Source: Dokdonella sp. (GTDB lineage: Bacteria; Pseudomonadota; Gammaproteobacteria; Xanthomonadales; Rhodanobacteraceae). From it: 64,000 bases of DNA. This document shows, piece by piece, positions 1 to 9,305 of the stretch. Both the position numbers and the translations under genes were made by a program. Under the pieces are notes generated by a model. The model had not been told where the DNA came from. It searched no databases and saw only the letters and a list, made by a program, of their open reading frames with translations. Position 1 is the first letter of the stretch, and every line of letters begins with the position of its first letter. The stretch spans positions 22,662-86,661 of the forward strand of contig NZ_JAHCAQ010000017.1 of the NCBI RefSeq assembly GCF_019634845.1. The letters are read 5' to 3'.

Positions 1-435
1 CTGCAACGGCAGCGGCGCATCGGCGCCCGCCAGTGCATCCTCGGGACCACCCATGGCGGGCTCGCCGGCAAAGTCGAACTCGCCGTCATCGAGCTTGCCG
101 ATCTGGGTCAGGCGTTCGCCGAGCGCATTGAGGCGCGTGGCCTGCGCGCGCAGCTGGCCCAGTTGCAGCGACAGGGCGTCGAGGTCGTTGCGCGAGGCGA
201 CGCCGAGGGCCGCCAGGTCCTGGCGCTGCTGGTTGAGCGTGGCGCGCAACGAGGTCAGCACGCGCAGTTCATGCGAGCGCGAGGTGCCGAGCCAGGCGCC
301 CAGCGCCACGCCCACACCGAGCAGCAGGGCCACGCCCATGCAAGTGCCGCCGATCAGCCAGGCGCGCCCATGACGCAGGTTGAGGTCGATGCGCCATGGC
401 GGCAGGGAAGCGTTGCGGACGATAATGATGTTCAT
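1..435 (-). CDS. M23-family peptidase-like protein, N-terminal part (runs off window)
   Basis: The first 145 residues are visible; the 3' end lies outside the window. The protein starts MNIIIVRNASLPPWR, has one hydrophobic segment at about residues 31-50, then an Ala/Leu/Gln-rich stretch (about 55-110) that looks like a coiled coil. This is an inner-membrane anchor followed by a periplasmic coiled coil. In xanthomonads and pseudomonads an M23 metallopeptidase of this build lies between lpxC/dciA and secA, so that is the most likely identity. The catalytic LytM domain is not in view, so the assignment rests on architecture and position. The start codon lies only 24 nt from the GTG proposed for the divergent dciA. 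Confidence 0.55.
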   Translation of the reverse strand, partial: MNIIIVRNASLPPWRIDLNLRHGRAWLIGGTCMGVALLLGVGVALGAWLGTSRSHELRVLTSLRATLNQQRQDLAALGVASRNDLDALSLQLGQLRAQATRLNALGERLTQIGKLDDGEFDFAGEPAMGGPEDALAGADAPLPLQ

Positions 436-459
436 GCTCGTACCGGGTTCGTGATCGTG

Positions 460-924
460 GTGTCGCCAAACCGCAGCCGTCATGCCTCCGCAACCGCCGG
501 ACTGCGTCCGGCGCTGGAGTGCGTCACCCTTGGCACGCTCGCGCAACGCGCGCGCGCCCTCGATGAACTTGACCAACGACTGCGCCGCTTGTTGCCCGAG
601 GCGACTGCACGCCAGACGCGACTGGCGGACGTGCGCAACGGACGACTGGTCTTCCTGGCATCCAGCCCGATCTGGGCCAGCCGACTGCGCCTGCAACAGA
701 CGACGCTGTTGGCCGAAGCCCGCCTCGCACTGGGCGAGACGATCGAACGTTTTGCCGTGAAAGTGGCGCCTTTGCCGACCGTTCCCCCGAACCCGACAAA
801 GCCGATACCGCTTTCCGCTGCCACCGCGCAGCACTTGCGCGAGGCGGCAACAGTCCTCAGCGACCCGCAACTGCGGGCCGTATTGCTCGACATCGCATCC
901 TGCACCGGGAGCAAACCACGCTAG
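460..924 (+). CDS. dciA: DciA (DUF721) replicative helicase loader/operator
   Basis: A protein of about 154 aa of the DUF721 family. DciA is the ancestral bacterial partner that loads DnaB helicase in species lacking DnaC/DnaI. The N-terminal half has the family's pattern: an R-A-R-A-L-D-E-L helix, the segment V-R-N-G-R-L-V-F-L-A-S-S-P-I-W-A-S-R-L-R, then a C-terminal helix (residues about 120-150). The segment P-I-W-A-x-x-L-R is typical of the DciA KH-like fold. The start is uncertain: GTG at 460 or 451 both leave room before the divergent gene, and no strong Shine-Dalgarno sequence is visible. The position beside lpxC matches other Lysobacterales. Confidence 0.75.
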   Translation: MSPNRSRHASATAGLRPALECVTLGTLAQRARALDELDQRLRRLLPEATARQTRLADVRNGRLVFLASSPIWASRLRLQQTTLLAEARLALGETIERFAVKVAPLPTVPPNPTKPIPLSAATAQHLREAATVLSDPQLRAVLLDIASCTGSKPR

Positions 925-1026
925 GCGTCGTCGTGTCCGTGACGCCGGTGCCAGTTTGCCCTGTTCCACTCGCGGCGCCTGCGCGCCGCCACACGTCCTG
1001 CACCTGTCCTGCGACGGGTCATTGCC

Positions 1027-1938
1027 CTACACCGCCTGCGCCGGATGCACGTAGGAAATCGGTGCCGCAGCTTCGTCCTCGAAACTGACTTCTTCCCATG
1101 CCGCCGCGTCGGCCAGCAGGGTACGCAACAGCTTGTTGTTGAGTTCGTGGCCCGACTTGTAGCCGTAGAACGCGCCGATCAGGCTGTGGCCGAGCAGGTA
1201 GAGGTCGCCGATCGCATCGAGGATCTTGTGCTTGACGAACTCGTCCTCGTAGCGCAGGCCATCTTCATTGAGCACGCGGTAGTCATCGAGCACGATCGCG
1301 TTGTCCATCGAGCCGCCCAGCGCCAGGTTGCGCTCGCGCAGATATTCGATGTCGCGCATGAAACCGAAGGTGCGCGCGCGGCTGACTTCCTTGACGAACG
1401 AGGTGGTCGAGAAATCGATCTCGCTGGTCGAGGTGCGCTTGGTGAACATTGGGTGGTTGAAGTCGATCGAGAAACCGACCTTGAAGCCGTCGAACGGCTC
1501 GAAGCGCGCCCACTTGTCGCCGTCGCGCACGGTGATCGGCTTCTTGATGCGGATGAAGCGCTTGGCCTTGGCCTGTTCCTCGATGCCGGCCGACTGCAGC
1601 AGGAACACGAACGGACCGGCGCTGCCATCCATGATCGGCACTTCGGGCGCCGACAGGTCGACATAGGCATTGTCGATGCCGAGCCCGGCCATCGCCGACA
1701 GCAGGTGCTCGACGGTGGCGATGCGCACCTCGCCCTTGGCCAGCGTGGTGGACAGGCGGGTGTCACCGACATTTTCGCAACAGGAACGGATCTCGACCGG
1801 TGCGGCCAGGTCGACGCGGCGGAACACGATGCCGGTGTCGACCGCTGCCGGTCGCAAGGTCATGTAGACCTTGTCACCCGTGTGGAGACCGACGCCTGTC
1901 GCCCTGATGGTGTTCTTGAGCGTGCGTTGCCTGATCAT
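1027..1938 (-). CDS. lpxC: UDP-3-O-acyl-N-acetylglucosamine deacetylase
   Basis: 303 aa, the normal length for LpxC, the zinc enzyme that performs the committed step of lipid A synthesis in the cytoplasm. The metal ligands H78 (in A-T-V-E-H-L-L), H237 and D241 (in [10 protein letters not shown]) and the catalytic-base histidine H264 (K-S-G-H-E-L-N-N) are all present. It follows ftsZ at the end of the dcw cluster, the standard gammaproteobacterial arrangement, but with a 361-nt gap that leaves room for its own promoter. Confidence 0.98.
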   Translation of the reverse strand: MIRQRTLKNTIRATGVGLHTGDKVYMTLRPAAVDTGIVFRRVDLAAPVEIRSCCENVGDTRLSTTLAKGEVRIATVEHLLSAMAGLGIDNAYVDLSAPEVPIMDGSAGPFVFLLQSAGIEEQAKAKRFIRIKKPITVRDGDKWARFEPFDGFKVGFSIDFNHPMFTKRTSTSEIDFSTTSFVKEVSRARTFGFMRDIEYLRERNLALGGSMDNAIVLDDYRVLNEDGLRYEDEFVKHKILDAIGDLYLLGHSLIGAFYGYKSGHELNNKLLRTLLADAAAWEEVSFEDEAAAPISYVHPAQAV

Positions 1939-2299
1939 TTTTTATGTGTAACCCCGGGGCGGGCGCTGACAAAACGCCGCGAGGTTAGCACAGGGTCCGG
2001 AGCGCGGAAAAGTAAAGCGATGCATGTAACCGACACTTTGTCGCATATTCGCAACAATGCCGGCTCGATGACGCGGACCGCCATGCAACGCCCAGGATCC
2101 GCGCCGCCGCCGGCTGCGCAGCCGCCGCCCTGACGCCACAGGGCGGCAGCGGAAAGCGCGATGCCGCGGCGACCGCAGCGGACGAATCGGCGGAGCGACG
2201 ATTCGCCGCAGTGCGGCGGCGGCGGGGCCACGGCCGCTCCGATGCGGAGCGGACCCGGTGTGAGGCTGGCGCGGCGCCGGGCGACGCCGCGGTCCGTCC
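1939..2299 (-). other. ftsZ-lpxC intergenic region with hairpin
   Basis: 361 nt without a supported gene. On the minus strand the lpxC leader is AT-richer than its surroundings and should carry the lpxC promoter, but I cannot assign convincing -35/-10 boxes. A 7-bp inverted repeat (CGAATCG at 2183-2189 with CGATTCG at 2199-2205) could form a hairpin in the RNA downstream of ftsZ; no U-run follows it. Confidence 0.4.
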
Positions 2300-3484
2300 T
2301 CAGTCGGCCTGGCGGCGCAGGAAGGCCGGGATGTCGAGATAGTCGCCGACCTTTTCGGGCGGGCTGACCGGCTCGGCCATCGTGCGCACCGCCTGGCCCG
2401 GAATGCCGAGGTAGTCCTCGACGATCTGGCCGGTGGTGCCGTCGCGCTTGATCACGCGCATCGGTGGCCGCACGCCACTGTCGCGCTCGCGGCTGTCGCG
2501 CGGAATCGCCTGGCGGGCGACCGCGCGATTGAGCCCGGTTGCCACCACGGTCACGCGCACGTCGTCCTTGAGCTCGGGATCGAGCGCGGTACCGATCACC
2601 ACCGTCGCGTCCTCGCTGGCGAACTCGTGCACGACCTGGCCGATGTCGTCGAACTCGCGCATGGTCAGGTTGGTGCCGGCGGTCACGTTGACGAGGATGC
2701 CGCAGGCGCCGGCGAGGTTGACGTCGTCGAGCAGCGGGTTGTTGATCGCCGCCTCGGCCGCCGCCACCGCACGGTCGTCGCCATGGGCGGTGCCGGTGCC
2801 CATCATCGCCATGCCCATCTCGGACATGACGGTGCGCACATCGGCGAAGTCGACATTGATGAGGCCCGGCCGCGTGATGAGGTCGGCGATGCCCTGCACG
2901 GCGCCGAGCAGCACGTCGTTGGCCTGCTTGAACGCGCTCAGCAGCGTCACGTCGCGGCCGAGCACGGTGAGCAGCTTCTCGTTGGGCACCGTGATGAGCG
3001 AGTCGCAGTACTGGCCGAGATCCTCGATGCCCTTGAGCGCGACCTGCATGCGGCGCCGGCCCTCGAACGGGAATGGCTTGGTCACCACCGCCACGGTCAG
3101 GATGCCCAGTTCCTTGGCCAGTTGCGCCACCACCGGCGCCGCGCCGGTGCCGGTGCCGCCACCCATGCCGCAGGTGATGAAGGCCATGTCGGCCCCCTGC
3201 AGCAGCTCGACGATGCGCTCACGATCCTCGAGCGCGGCCTGCCGGCCGACCTCGGGATTGGCGCCGGCGCCGAGGCCCTTGGTGACGTTGGCACCGAGTT
3301 GCAGCGTGAACTTGGCGCCGCTGGTCTTGAGCGCCTGGGCATCGGTGTTGGCGCAGACGAAGTCCACCCCGTCGACACCCGCATGGACCATGTGGCTGAC
3401 TGCGTTGCCGCCGCCACCGCCCACGCCGACCACCTTGATTACCGCGTTCGGCGCCATCTTTTCCACGAATTCGAAACTGGCCAT
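2300..3484 (-). CDS. ftsZ: Cell division GTPase FtsZ
   Basis: 394 aa tubulin homologue that forms the Z ring. The tubulin signature GGGTGTG is at residues 108-114 and the T1 loop G-V-G-G-G-G-G-N-A near 20. The C-terminal conserved peptide D-Y-L-D-I-P-A-F-L-R-R lies at the extreme end and is the docking site for FtsA and ZipA; a similar D-Y-L-G-I-P occurs about 30 residues earlier. The ATG of M-A-S-F-E-F is chosen because GGAGG lies 9 nt upstream; upstream ATG and TTG codons in frame would sit on or before that Shine-Dalgarno sequence. A 207-nt gap separates it from ftsA, so it may have a private promoter. Confidence 0.98.
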   Translation of the reverse strand: MASFEFVEKMAPNAVIKVVGVGGGGGNAVSHMVHAGVDGVDFVCANTDAQALKTSGAKFTLQLGANVTKGLGAGANPEVGRQAALEDRERIVELLQGADMAFITCGMGGGTGTGAAPVVAQLAKELGILTVAVVTKPFPFEGRRRMQVALKGIEDLGQYCDSLITVPNEKLLTVLGRDVTLLSAFKQANDVLLGAVQGIADLITRPGLINVDFADVRTVMSEMGMAMMGTGTAHGDDRAVAAAEAAINNPLLDDVNLAGACGILVNVTAGTNLTMREFDDIGQVVHEFASEDATVVIGTALDPELKDDVRVTVVATGLNRAVARQAIPRDSRERDSGVRPPMRVIKRDGTTGQIVEDYLGIPGQAVRTMAEPVSPPEKVGDYLDIPAFLRRQAD

Positions 3485-3691
3485 CTCTCCCATCCTCCGC
3501 AATTGTCGTTATGTATGTGTCATGCCCGGCCGCGTGAGCGTCCCGCTCCGCGCCGTATCGCAGCGGCTGGCGTGCCGCTGGGTTGGCAACCGGTTCGGTC
3601 GCCGACCGCGACGCTCCGCGTCGCGCTGTTGCCCCTTGCGCTGCTCCCTGCGCCGTTGCCGCTCCCGCTGCCCGCGCTGCCTGCGCAGGCC
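3485..3691 (-). promoter_or_regulatory. ftsA-ftsZ gap: ftsZ leader with hairpin
   Basis: The only sizeable gap inside the fts segment. It holds a 7-bp perfect inverted repeat (GCGACGC at 3608-3614, GCGTCGC at 3618-3624, 3-nt loop), and near the gene an AT-rich TACATAAC that could act as a -10 region. A separate ftsZ promoter is common in proteobacteria and would raise FtsZ above FtsQ/FtsA levels. The promoter itself is inference. Confidence 0.35.
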
Positions 3692-4927
3692 TCAGAACTC
3701 ACCCTTGAACCAGGTCGAAACGCGGCCCCACAAGCCGCCCATCGCCGCACCGCCGCCGCTGCCCGAGCTGCGCGTGGTGCCGCCGCGGCTGCCGTGGATC
3801 AGCAGCCCCACGCCGGTTGCCTGCATCGGATTGGCGACCACGTCGGCCAGTCCCGTCACGTGTTGCGGCGTGCCCAGCCGTACCGGCATGTGGAACAGTT
3901 CCTCGGCCAGGTCGAGCGCGCCTTCCATGCGTGCGGCGCCGCCGGTCAGCACGATGCCCGCGCGCACCAGTTCGGCGCGGCCGCTGCGCTGCAGGTCGGC
4001 CTGCACCATCTCGAAGATCTCCTCGTAGCGAGGCTGCACCGCCTCGGCGAGGTTCTGCCGCGCCAACCGCCGCGGCGGACGGTCGCCGACGCTGGGCACC
4101 TGGATCGTCTCCTCGGCGTGGGCGAGTTGGGCCAGTGCGCAGGCGTAGCGGACCTTGAGTTCCTCGGCATGCGCGGTCGGCGTGCGCATGAGATGGGCGA
4201 TGTCGGCGGTGACCTGGTCGCCACCGATCGCCAGCGACGCGGTATGGCGCAACGCACCTTGCGTGTAGACCGCGATGTCGGTGGTGCCGGCGCCGATGTC
4301 GACCATGCACACGCCGAGTTCGCGCTCGTCGGCGGTCAACACCGCGCGCGCCGAGGCCACCGCGGCCGGCAGCAGTTCGTCGACCTGCAGGCCGCAGCGG
4401 TTGATGCACTTGGTGATGTTCTGGATCGTGCTGGCCGCCCCGGTGACCAGGTGCACGTTGGCTTCCAGACGCACGCCGAACATCCCGATCGGATGGCGGA
4501 TGCCTTCCTGGCCATCGATCACGTATTCCTGCGGCTCGCGGTACAGCACGCTGCGGTCGGCCGGAATCGCGATCGCGCAGGCCGAGTTGAGCACGGCTTC
4601 GAGGTCGGCGGCGCTGACTTCGCGGTCGCGGATCGGCGCCGTGCCGTGCGAGTTCTCGTCGCGGATGTGACTGCCGGCGATCGAGGCGTACACCGAGCGG
4701 ATCTGGCAACCGGCCATGAGCTCGGCTTCCTCGACCGCGCGCTGGATCGAATGCGTGGTCGAGTCGATGTCGACCACGACGCCACGCTTGAGACCATGCG
4801 CCGGGTGCGAGCCGATGCCGATGATCTCGACCGGCTCGCCCGCTGCGTGCTCGCCGACGATGGTGACGATCTTCGAGGTGCCGACGTCGAGGCCGACGAT
4901 GAGGTTCTTGTCGGTCTTGGTCTTCAT
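3692..4927 (-). CDS. ftsA: Cell division actin homologue FtsA
   Basis: 411 aa. The N-terminus (L-I-V-G-L-D-V-G-T-S-K-I) is the actin/Hsp70 phosphate-1 motif; phosphate 2 is M-V-D-I-G-A-G-T-T-D-I-A, and the adenosine motif is V-L-T-G-G-A-A-R-M. A Gly/Ser-rich linker is followed by G-L-W-G-R-V-S-T-W-F-K, the amphipathic helix that tethers FtsA to the inner membrane. It links the FtsZ ring to the divisome. The ATG overlaps the presumed ftsQ stop as ATGA, which fixes the start. Confidence 0.97.
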   Translation of the reverse strand: MKTKTDKNLIVGLDVGTSKIVTIVGEHAAGEPVEIIGIGSHPAHGLKRGVVVDIDSTTHSIQRAVEEAELMAGCQIRSVYASIAGSHIRDENSHGTAPIRDREVSAADLEAVLNSACAIAIPADRSVLYREPQEYVIDGQEGIRHPIGMFGVRLEANVHLVTGAASTIQNITKCINRCGLQVDELLPAAVASARAVLTADERELGVCMVDIGAGTTDIAVYTQGALRHTASLAIGGDQVTADIAHLMRTPTAHAEELKVRYACALAQLAHAEETIQVPSVGDRPPRRLARQNLAEAVQPRYEEIFEMVQADLQRSGRAELVRAGIVLTGGAARMEGALDLAEELFHMPVRLGTPQHVTGLADVVANPMQATGVGLLIHGSRGGTTRSSGSGGGAAMGGLWGRVSTWFKGEF

Positions 4928-5765
4928 GGCGTGAGGGCCGCAAATGATGATGGGGAAATGGACGCCGCAACGTGGACCGGCGACGGCGCGGCGCGGAGCC
5001 GCGGCGCTCGCCGGTCGTCGCTGGCAGGGCTCTGCATGCGCGCCGCGCGCTGGCGGGTGTGCCGGGAGCCGCCGGCGGCCAGGCCACGGCAAAGCCGTTG
5101 GCGTAGCGCAGGTCGATCGTGGCCGGCGCCTGCGCGCGCATGCCGGCCACGCGCGACCACACGTCGAGGAAACGGCGCAGGCGCTCGGCGCCTTGTTCGC
5201 GGCCGAGTTCGACCTGCGTGCCGCTCGACAGTCCGATGCGCCAACTGCCGCGCGGCGACAGCTCGAGCGAGGTCACGGTCATGCCGCTGGCGGCGAAGTC
5301 GCGCTGGCATTGCGCGTGGAAGCGCAGCACTTCGCCGACCCGCTCGTCGGGCCCGGCCAGGCGCGGCAGCGTGTCCAATGCCTCGGCACCGGCCACCGCA
5401 AACAGCGCACCGTGGCGGTTGACGAGACGATCGTTGCCCCAGCGCGCATAGGGCTGCTGCTCGTAGACGACCACGTCGACCGTGTCGGGCCAGCGCTTGC
5501 GCGTCTCCACGCGCTCGACCCACGGCAGCCGCGCGATCGCATCGCGCAGCGGGCCGAGGCGGATCGCGAAGAAGCCCTGCCCCAGGTATGGCCGCGCGGC
5601 GGCGCGGATCTGCTCGGCATCGACATGGGCGAATTCGGCGCGCACCGCCAGCCGCGTCACCGGCCAGCTGTCGGTGGCGAACCAGCCCTGCAGCACGCCG
5701 ACCAGCGGCAGCGCCACCAGCGCCAGCGCGAACAGCCATGCGGCGAGCTTGAGGGCCGCGTTCAT
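4924..5765 (-). pseudogene. ftsQ: Cell division protein FtsQ, reading frame disrupted near 3' end
   Basis: FtsQ is a single-pass inner-membrane divisome protein. A TM helix lies near residues 5-23, followed by a POTRA domain (V-T-R-L-A-V-R-A-E-F onward) and the FtsQ/DivIB beta domain ending in D-L-R-Y-A-N-G-F-A-V-A-W. The start overlaps the ddlB stop as ATGA. The body frame does not stop: it stays open deep into ftsA. The stop expected from synteny (TGA overlapping the ftsA ATG) is in the -1 frame. Start to that stop is 842 nt, one base short of 281 codons, so a single missing base near 5040-5080 explains it. It may be an assembly error, a real mutation or a frameshift; ftsQ is essential, so a true null is unlikely. 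See findings. Confidence 0.8.
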
Positions 5766-6787
5766 GGCTGGCCTCCGCTGCCCCAGCCGGCTTCGCGGTC
5801 GAAGCTCGTCTCGAGCACGCGCCAGCACAGGGTCTCGAAATCGATGCCCATCTCGCGCGCGGCCTTGGGCACCAGCGAATGGCTGGTCATGCCCGGCGCG
5901 GTATTGACCTCGAGCAGGTAGTTGCGACCGGCGCGGTCGCGCATGATGTCGACGCGTCCCCAGCCGCTGCAGCCCAGCGCATCGAAAGCAGCCAGCGCCA
6001 GCGCGCGCACGTCCTGCTCGGCCGCGCCATCGAGGCCCGGGCACAGGTACTGGGTATCTTCGGCCACGTACTTGGCGTGATAGTCGTAGAACTCGCCCTT
6101 GGGCACGATGCGGATCGACGGCAGCGCCTGGCGATCGAGCACGCCGACCGTGAGCTCGTCGCCGAGGATCATCTCCTCGACCAGGAGGTCGCCGCTGTAG
6201 CGCGCGGCCAGCGCCGCGGCGGCATCGAGGTCGGCCTCGCGCAGCACGCGCGACACGCCGACGCTGGAGCCTTCGCAGGCCGGCTTGACGATGACGGGCA
6301 AGCCGAGCTCGCGCGCGGCGGCGTGCACGTCACCGGCCGCATGCGCGCCGGCTGCGGCCGACTTGCGCAAGGCGACGAAGCGCGGGGTCGGCAGGCCCTG
6401 CGCGATCCACACCTGCTTGCTGCGCACCTTGTCCATCGACAGCGCCGAACCGAGCACGCCCGAACCGGTGTAGGGCACGCACAGCGAATCGAGCGCGCCC
6501 TGCAGCACGCCATCCTCGCCGCCGCCGCGCTGGCCATGCAGGATGTTGAACACGCGCGCGTAATGACCCGCGCGCAGCGCATCGAGCAGCGCCGGAATGC
6601 CATCGACCGCATGCGCGTCGACGCCACGCGCGCGCAGCGCGGCGAGCACGTTGCGACCCGAATCGAGTGACACCTCGCGTTCGGCCGACTGGCCACCCAT
6701 GACCACCGCGACGCGGCCGAATGCGGCCGGATCACCGATGCGGCCGCTGCCGGCGGCGCGGGCGTGATGCGGGTCGATGGCGATCAT
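5762..6787 (-). CDS. ddlB: D-alanine--D-alanine ligase
   Basis: 341 aa ATP-grasp ligase that makes the D-Ala-D-Ala dipeptide for peptidoglycan. Seen: [14 protein letters not shown] at the N-terminus, the A-C-E-G-S-S-V-G-V glycine loop, and the C-terminal [13 protein letters not shown] metal/ADP motif. The ATG at 6787 is chosen because it overlaps the murC TGA as ATGA; about 25 extra residues precede the core compared with the usual DdlB start. Its own stop overlaps ftsQ in the same way. Confidence 0.96.
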   Translation of the reverse strand: MIAIDPHHARAAGSGRIGDPAAFGRVAVVMGGQSAEREVSLDSGRNVLAALRARGVDAHAVDGIPALLDALRAGHYARVFNILHGQRGGGEDGVLQGALDSLCVPYTGSGVLGSALSMDKVRSKQVWIAQGLPTPRFVALRKSAAAGAHAAGDVHAAARELGLPVIVKPACEGSSVGVSRVLREADLDAAAALAARYSGDLLVEEMILGDELTVGVLDRQALPSIRIVPKGEFYDYHAKYVAEDTQYLCPGLDGAAEQDVRALALAAFDALGCSGWGRVDIMRDRAGRNYLLEVNTAPGMTSHSLVPKAAREMGIDFETLCWRVLETSFDREAGWGSGGQP

Positions 6788-8223
6788 GCGCCGCCTCCTG
6801 ACTTGAGCTGTCCGGCTGCCGCGAGCTCGCTGGCGGCCGCCCCGATGTCGCCGGCACCGAGCAGCACGAGCAGGTCGCCATCGCGCAGCAGCGGCGGCAA
6901 GGTGGCGGCCAGTTCGCGCGGATGCGCGATCAGCACCGGATCGACCTTGCCGCGCGCGCGCACCGCACGCGCCAGGGCGCGACCGTCGGCATTGGCGATC
7001 GGCGCCTCGCCGGCCGGGTAGACCTCGGTCAGCACGAGCACATCGACCTCGGCGAGCGCGTTGGCGAAATCGTCGAGCAGGTCGCGCGTGCGCGAGTAGC
7101 GATGGGGCTGGAACGCGACCACCAGTCGCCGCTGCGGCCAGCCCGCGCGGGCGGCGGCGAACACGGCCGCGATCTCGCGCGGATGGTGACCATAGTCGTC
7201 GACCAGCAGCGCGTGACCGTGGTCGAGCGCCAGTTCGCCGCGCAACTGGAACCGGCGCCCCACGCCCTGGAAGTGCGCCAGCGCGCGCGCCATGGCCGCC
7301 GGCTCGACACCGAGCTGCCAGCCGACCGCGCAGGCGGCCAGCGCATTGAGCACGTTGTGGCGACCCGGCAGGTTGAGCACGATCGGCAGCGGCTCGTGGC
7401 CGGGCAGGTGCAGCATGAAGCGCGTGGTGGAAGCGTCCTGGCACAGCGCACTGGCGCGCACGTCGGCGGCGGCGTCGATCGCATAGGTGAGCGCGCGCCG
7501 ATTGGTGTCGCGCGCCAGCACGGCCACGTTGGGATCGTCCACGCACAGCACTGCCAGGCCATAGAACGGCAGCCGATGCAGGAAGTCCGCGAACGCCTTG
7601 CGCACCTGCTCGAAGTCGCCGCCGTAGTTCTCGAGGTGGTCGGCATCGATGTTGGTGACGATCGCGATCACGGGCGACAGCAGCAGGAACGAGCCATCGG
7701 ACTCGTCGGCCTCGGCGACGAGGTATTCGCCGCTGCCCAGGCGCGCATTGGCACCGGCGGCGATGAGCTGGCCGCCGATCACGAAGGTGGGATCGAGCCC
7801 GGCCTCGGCCAGCACGCTGGCGGTGAGGCTCGTGGTGGTGGTCTTGCCATGCGTGCCGGCGACCGCGATGCCGCGGCGGAAGCGCATGAGCTCGCCGAGC
7901 ATCTCGGCGCGCGGCACGATCGGGATGCGCCGCTCACGCGCCGCGAGCAGCTCGGGGTTGTCGGCAGCGATTGCGCTCGACACCACCACCACGTCGGCAT
8001 CGGCGACGTGCGCCGCCGCGTGGCCGCGCCCGATGCGCGCACCGAGCGCAGCCAGCCGCCGCGTGGTGGCGTTGTCGGCCTTGTCCGAGCCCGACACCGC
8101 ATAGCCGAGGTTGCACAGCACCTCGGCGATGCCGCTCATGCCGACACCCCCGATGCCGACGAAGTGCACGCGGCGGAAGTCCTGCATGATGTCGCCATGC
8201 TGGTGGAGGCGGGCCGGCGTCAT
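6784..8223 (-). CDS. murC: UDP-N-acetylmuramate--L-alanine ligase
   Basis: 479 aa cytoplasmic Mur ligase adding L-Ala to UDP-MurNAc. [16 protein letters not shown] is the UDP-binding Rossmann motif, [10 protein letters not shown] the ATP P-loop, and E-A-D-E-S-D-G-S-F the conserved central motif. The ATG that overlaps the murG stop (ATGA, with GAGGTG six nt upstream) is preferred; an internal ATG 12 codons later would also give a complete enzyme. Confidence 0.97.
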   Translation of the reverse strand: MTPARLHQHGDIMQDFRRVHFVGIGGVGMSGIAEVLCNLGYAVSGSDKADNATTRRLAALGARIGRGHAAAHVADADVVVVSSAIAADNPELLAARERRIPIVPRAEMLGELMRFRRGIAVAGTHGKTTTTSLTASVLAEAGLDPTFVIGGQLIAAGANARLGSGEYLVAEADESDGSFLLLSPVIAIVTNIDADHLENYGGDFEQVRKAFADFLHRLPFYGLAVLCVDDPNVAVLARDTNRRALTYAIDAAADVRASALCQDASTTRFMLHLPGHEPLPIVLNLPGRHNVLNALAACAVGWQLGVEPAAMARALAHFQGVGRRFQLRGELALDHGHALLVDDYGHHPREIAAVFAAARAGWPQRRLVVAFQPHRYSRTRDLLDDFANALAEVDVLVLTEVYPAGEAPIANADGRALARAVRARGKVDPVLIAHPRELAATLPPLLRDGDLLVLLGAGDIGAAASELAAAGQLKSGGGA

Positions 8224-9305
8224 GCGCCCACCTCGAGGCAGACTGCGGCAATGCGCTCGGCGGCGTCGGGCTTGGCCAGCGTGCGCGCGGCCTGCGCCAT
8301 CCGCAGCAGTCGCGTGCGGTCGGACAGCTCCTCCAGCACGCCGCCGAGCTGCTTGACGAAATCGTCGCCCTCGGCGACCAGACGCGCACCACCGGCCGCG
8401 ACCATCGCCTGTGCATTGCGCGTCTGGTGATCGTCGACCGCATGCGGAAACGGCACCAGGATCGATGGCGCACCGGCGGCGGCGAGTTCGGCCAGGGTCA
8501 GCGCACCGGCGCGGCAGATCACGAGATCGGCCCAGGCGTAGGCAGCGGCCATGTCGTCCTCGAACGGCACCACGTCGGCCTCGATGCCAGCCGCCAGATA
8601 CGCCGCCCGGGCCTTGTCGAAATGCTGCGCGCCGCATTGGTGACGCACCACCACCGGCAGGCGTGAACCACGCCGGCGCAGCACCTCGGGCAGCGCGGCA
8701 TTGAGGCTCTGCGCGCCCTGGCTGCCGCCGAGCACGAGCAATTGCAGCGGGCCGCTGCGCGCGGCGTACCGTTGCGCAGGCGCGGCCACGGCCACGATCG
8801 AGGCGCGCACCGGATTGCCGACCCATTCGCCCTGCGCGAACACGTGGTCGAATCCGGTCAGCACGCGGCGCGCCTTGCGCGCGAGCAGACGGTTGGTGAG
8901 GCCGGCGATGCTGTTTTGTTCATGCACGACGAGCGGCACCTGCGCCCATTGCGCGGCAAGACCGCCCGGAGCGGCGGCATAGCCGCCCATCGACAGCACG
9001 CAGCGCGGCGCATGCTTGCGCAGCAGGGCCCGCGCGGCGAGCGTGGCGCGCAGCAGGCGCAGCGGCATGGCGAGCTTGGTGAGCAGGCCCTTGCCGCGCA
9101 GGCCGCCGATCGCGAGCGTCTCCAGCATCAGGCCGTGCCCGGGCACGAGTCGGGTTTCGAGTCCACCCTGTGCGCCGAGCCAGACCACGGCGACGCCGCG
9201 CGCGCGCAGCTCGTCGGCGACGGCCAGGCCCGGGAAGATGTGGCCACCGGTGCCGCCGGCCATGATGAGGACCGGACCGCCGGCGCTGGCGAGCGGGCGC
9301 TTCAT
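8220..9305 (-). CDS. murG: UDP-GlcNAc:lipid I GlcNAc transferase
   Basis: 361 aa GT28 glycosyltransferase that converts lipid I to lipid II at the inner face of the inner membrane. The N-terminal [12 protein letters not shown] loop is diagnostic. Other family motifs are V-H-E-Q-N near residue 130, [11 protein letters not shown], and [10 protein letters not shown] with [10 protein letters not shown] in the UDP-GlcNAc-binding half. ATGA overlaps link it to ftsW upstream and murC downstream. Confidence 0.97.
   Translation of the reverse strand: MKRPLASAGGPVLIMAGGTGGHIFPGLAVADELRARGVAVVWLGAQGGLETRLVPGHGLMLETLAIGGLRGKGLLTKLAMPLRLLRATLAARALLRKHAPRCVLSMGGYAAAPGGLAAQWAQVPLVVHEQNSIAGLTNRLLARKARRVLTGFDHVFAQGEWVGNPVRASIVAVAAPAQRYAARSGPLQLLVLGGSQGAQSLNAALPEVLRRRGSRLPVVVRHQCGAQHFDKARAAYLAAGIEADVVPFEDDMAAAYAWADLVICRAGALTLAELAAAGAPSILVPFPHAVDDHQTRNAQAMVAAGGARLVAEGDDFVKQLGGVLEELSDRTRLLRMAQAARTLAKPDAAERIAAVCLEVGA

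Noticed and set aside
2627-5422. 931-codon open frame on the plus strand
   Set aside because: It lies antisense to ftsZ, ftsA and ftsQ. Its composition (strings of H, R, D, A, G) is that of a shadow frame in high-GC DNA.
3699-5765. FtsQ as a ~690-residue protein reading through ftsA in another frame
   Set aside because: The extension is Arg/His-rich shadow sequence of ftsA and has no family support. A single-base shift giving the ATGA overlap is simpler.
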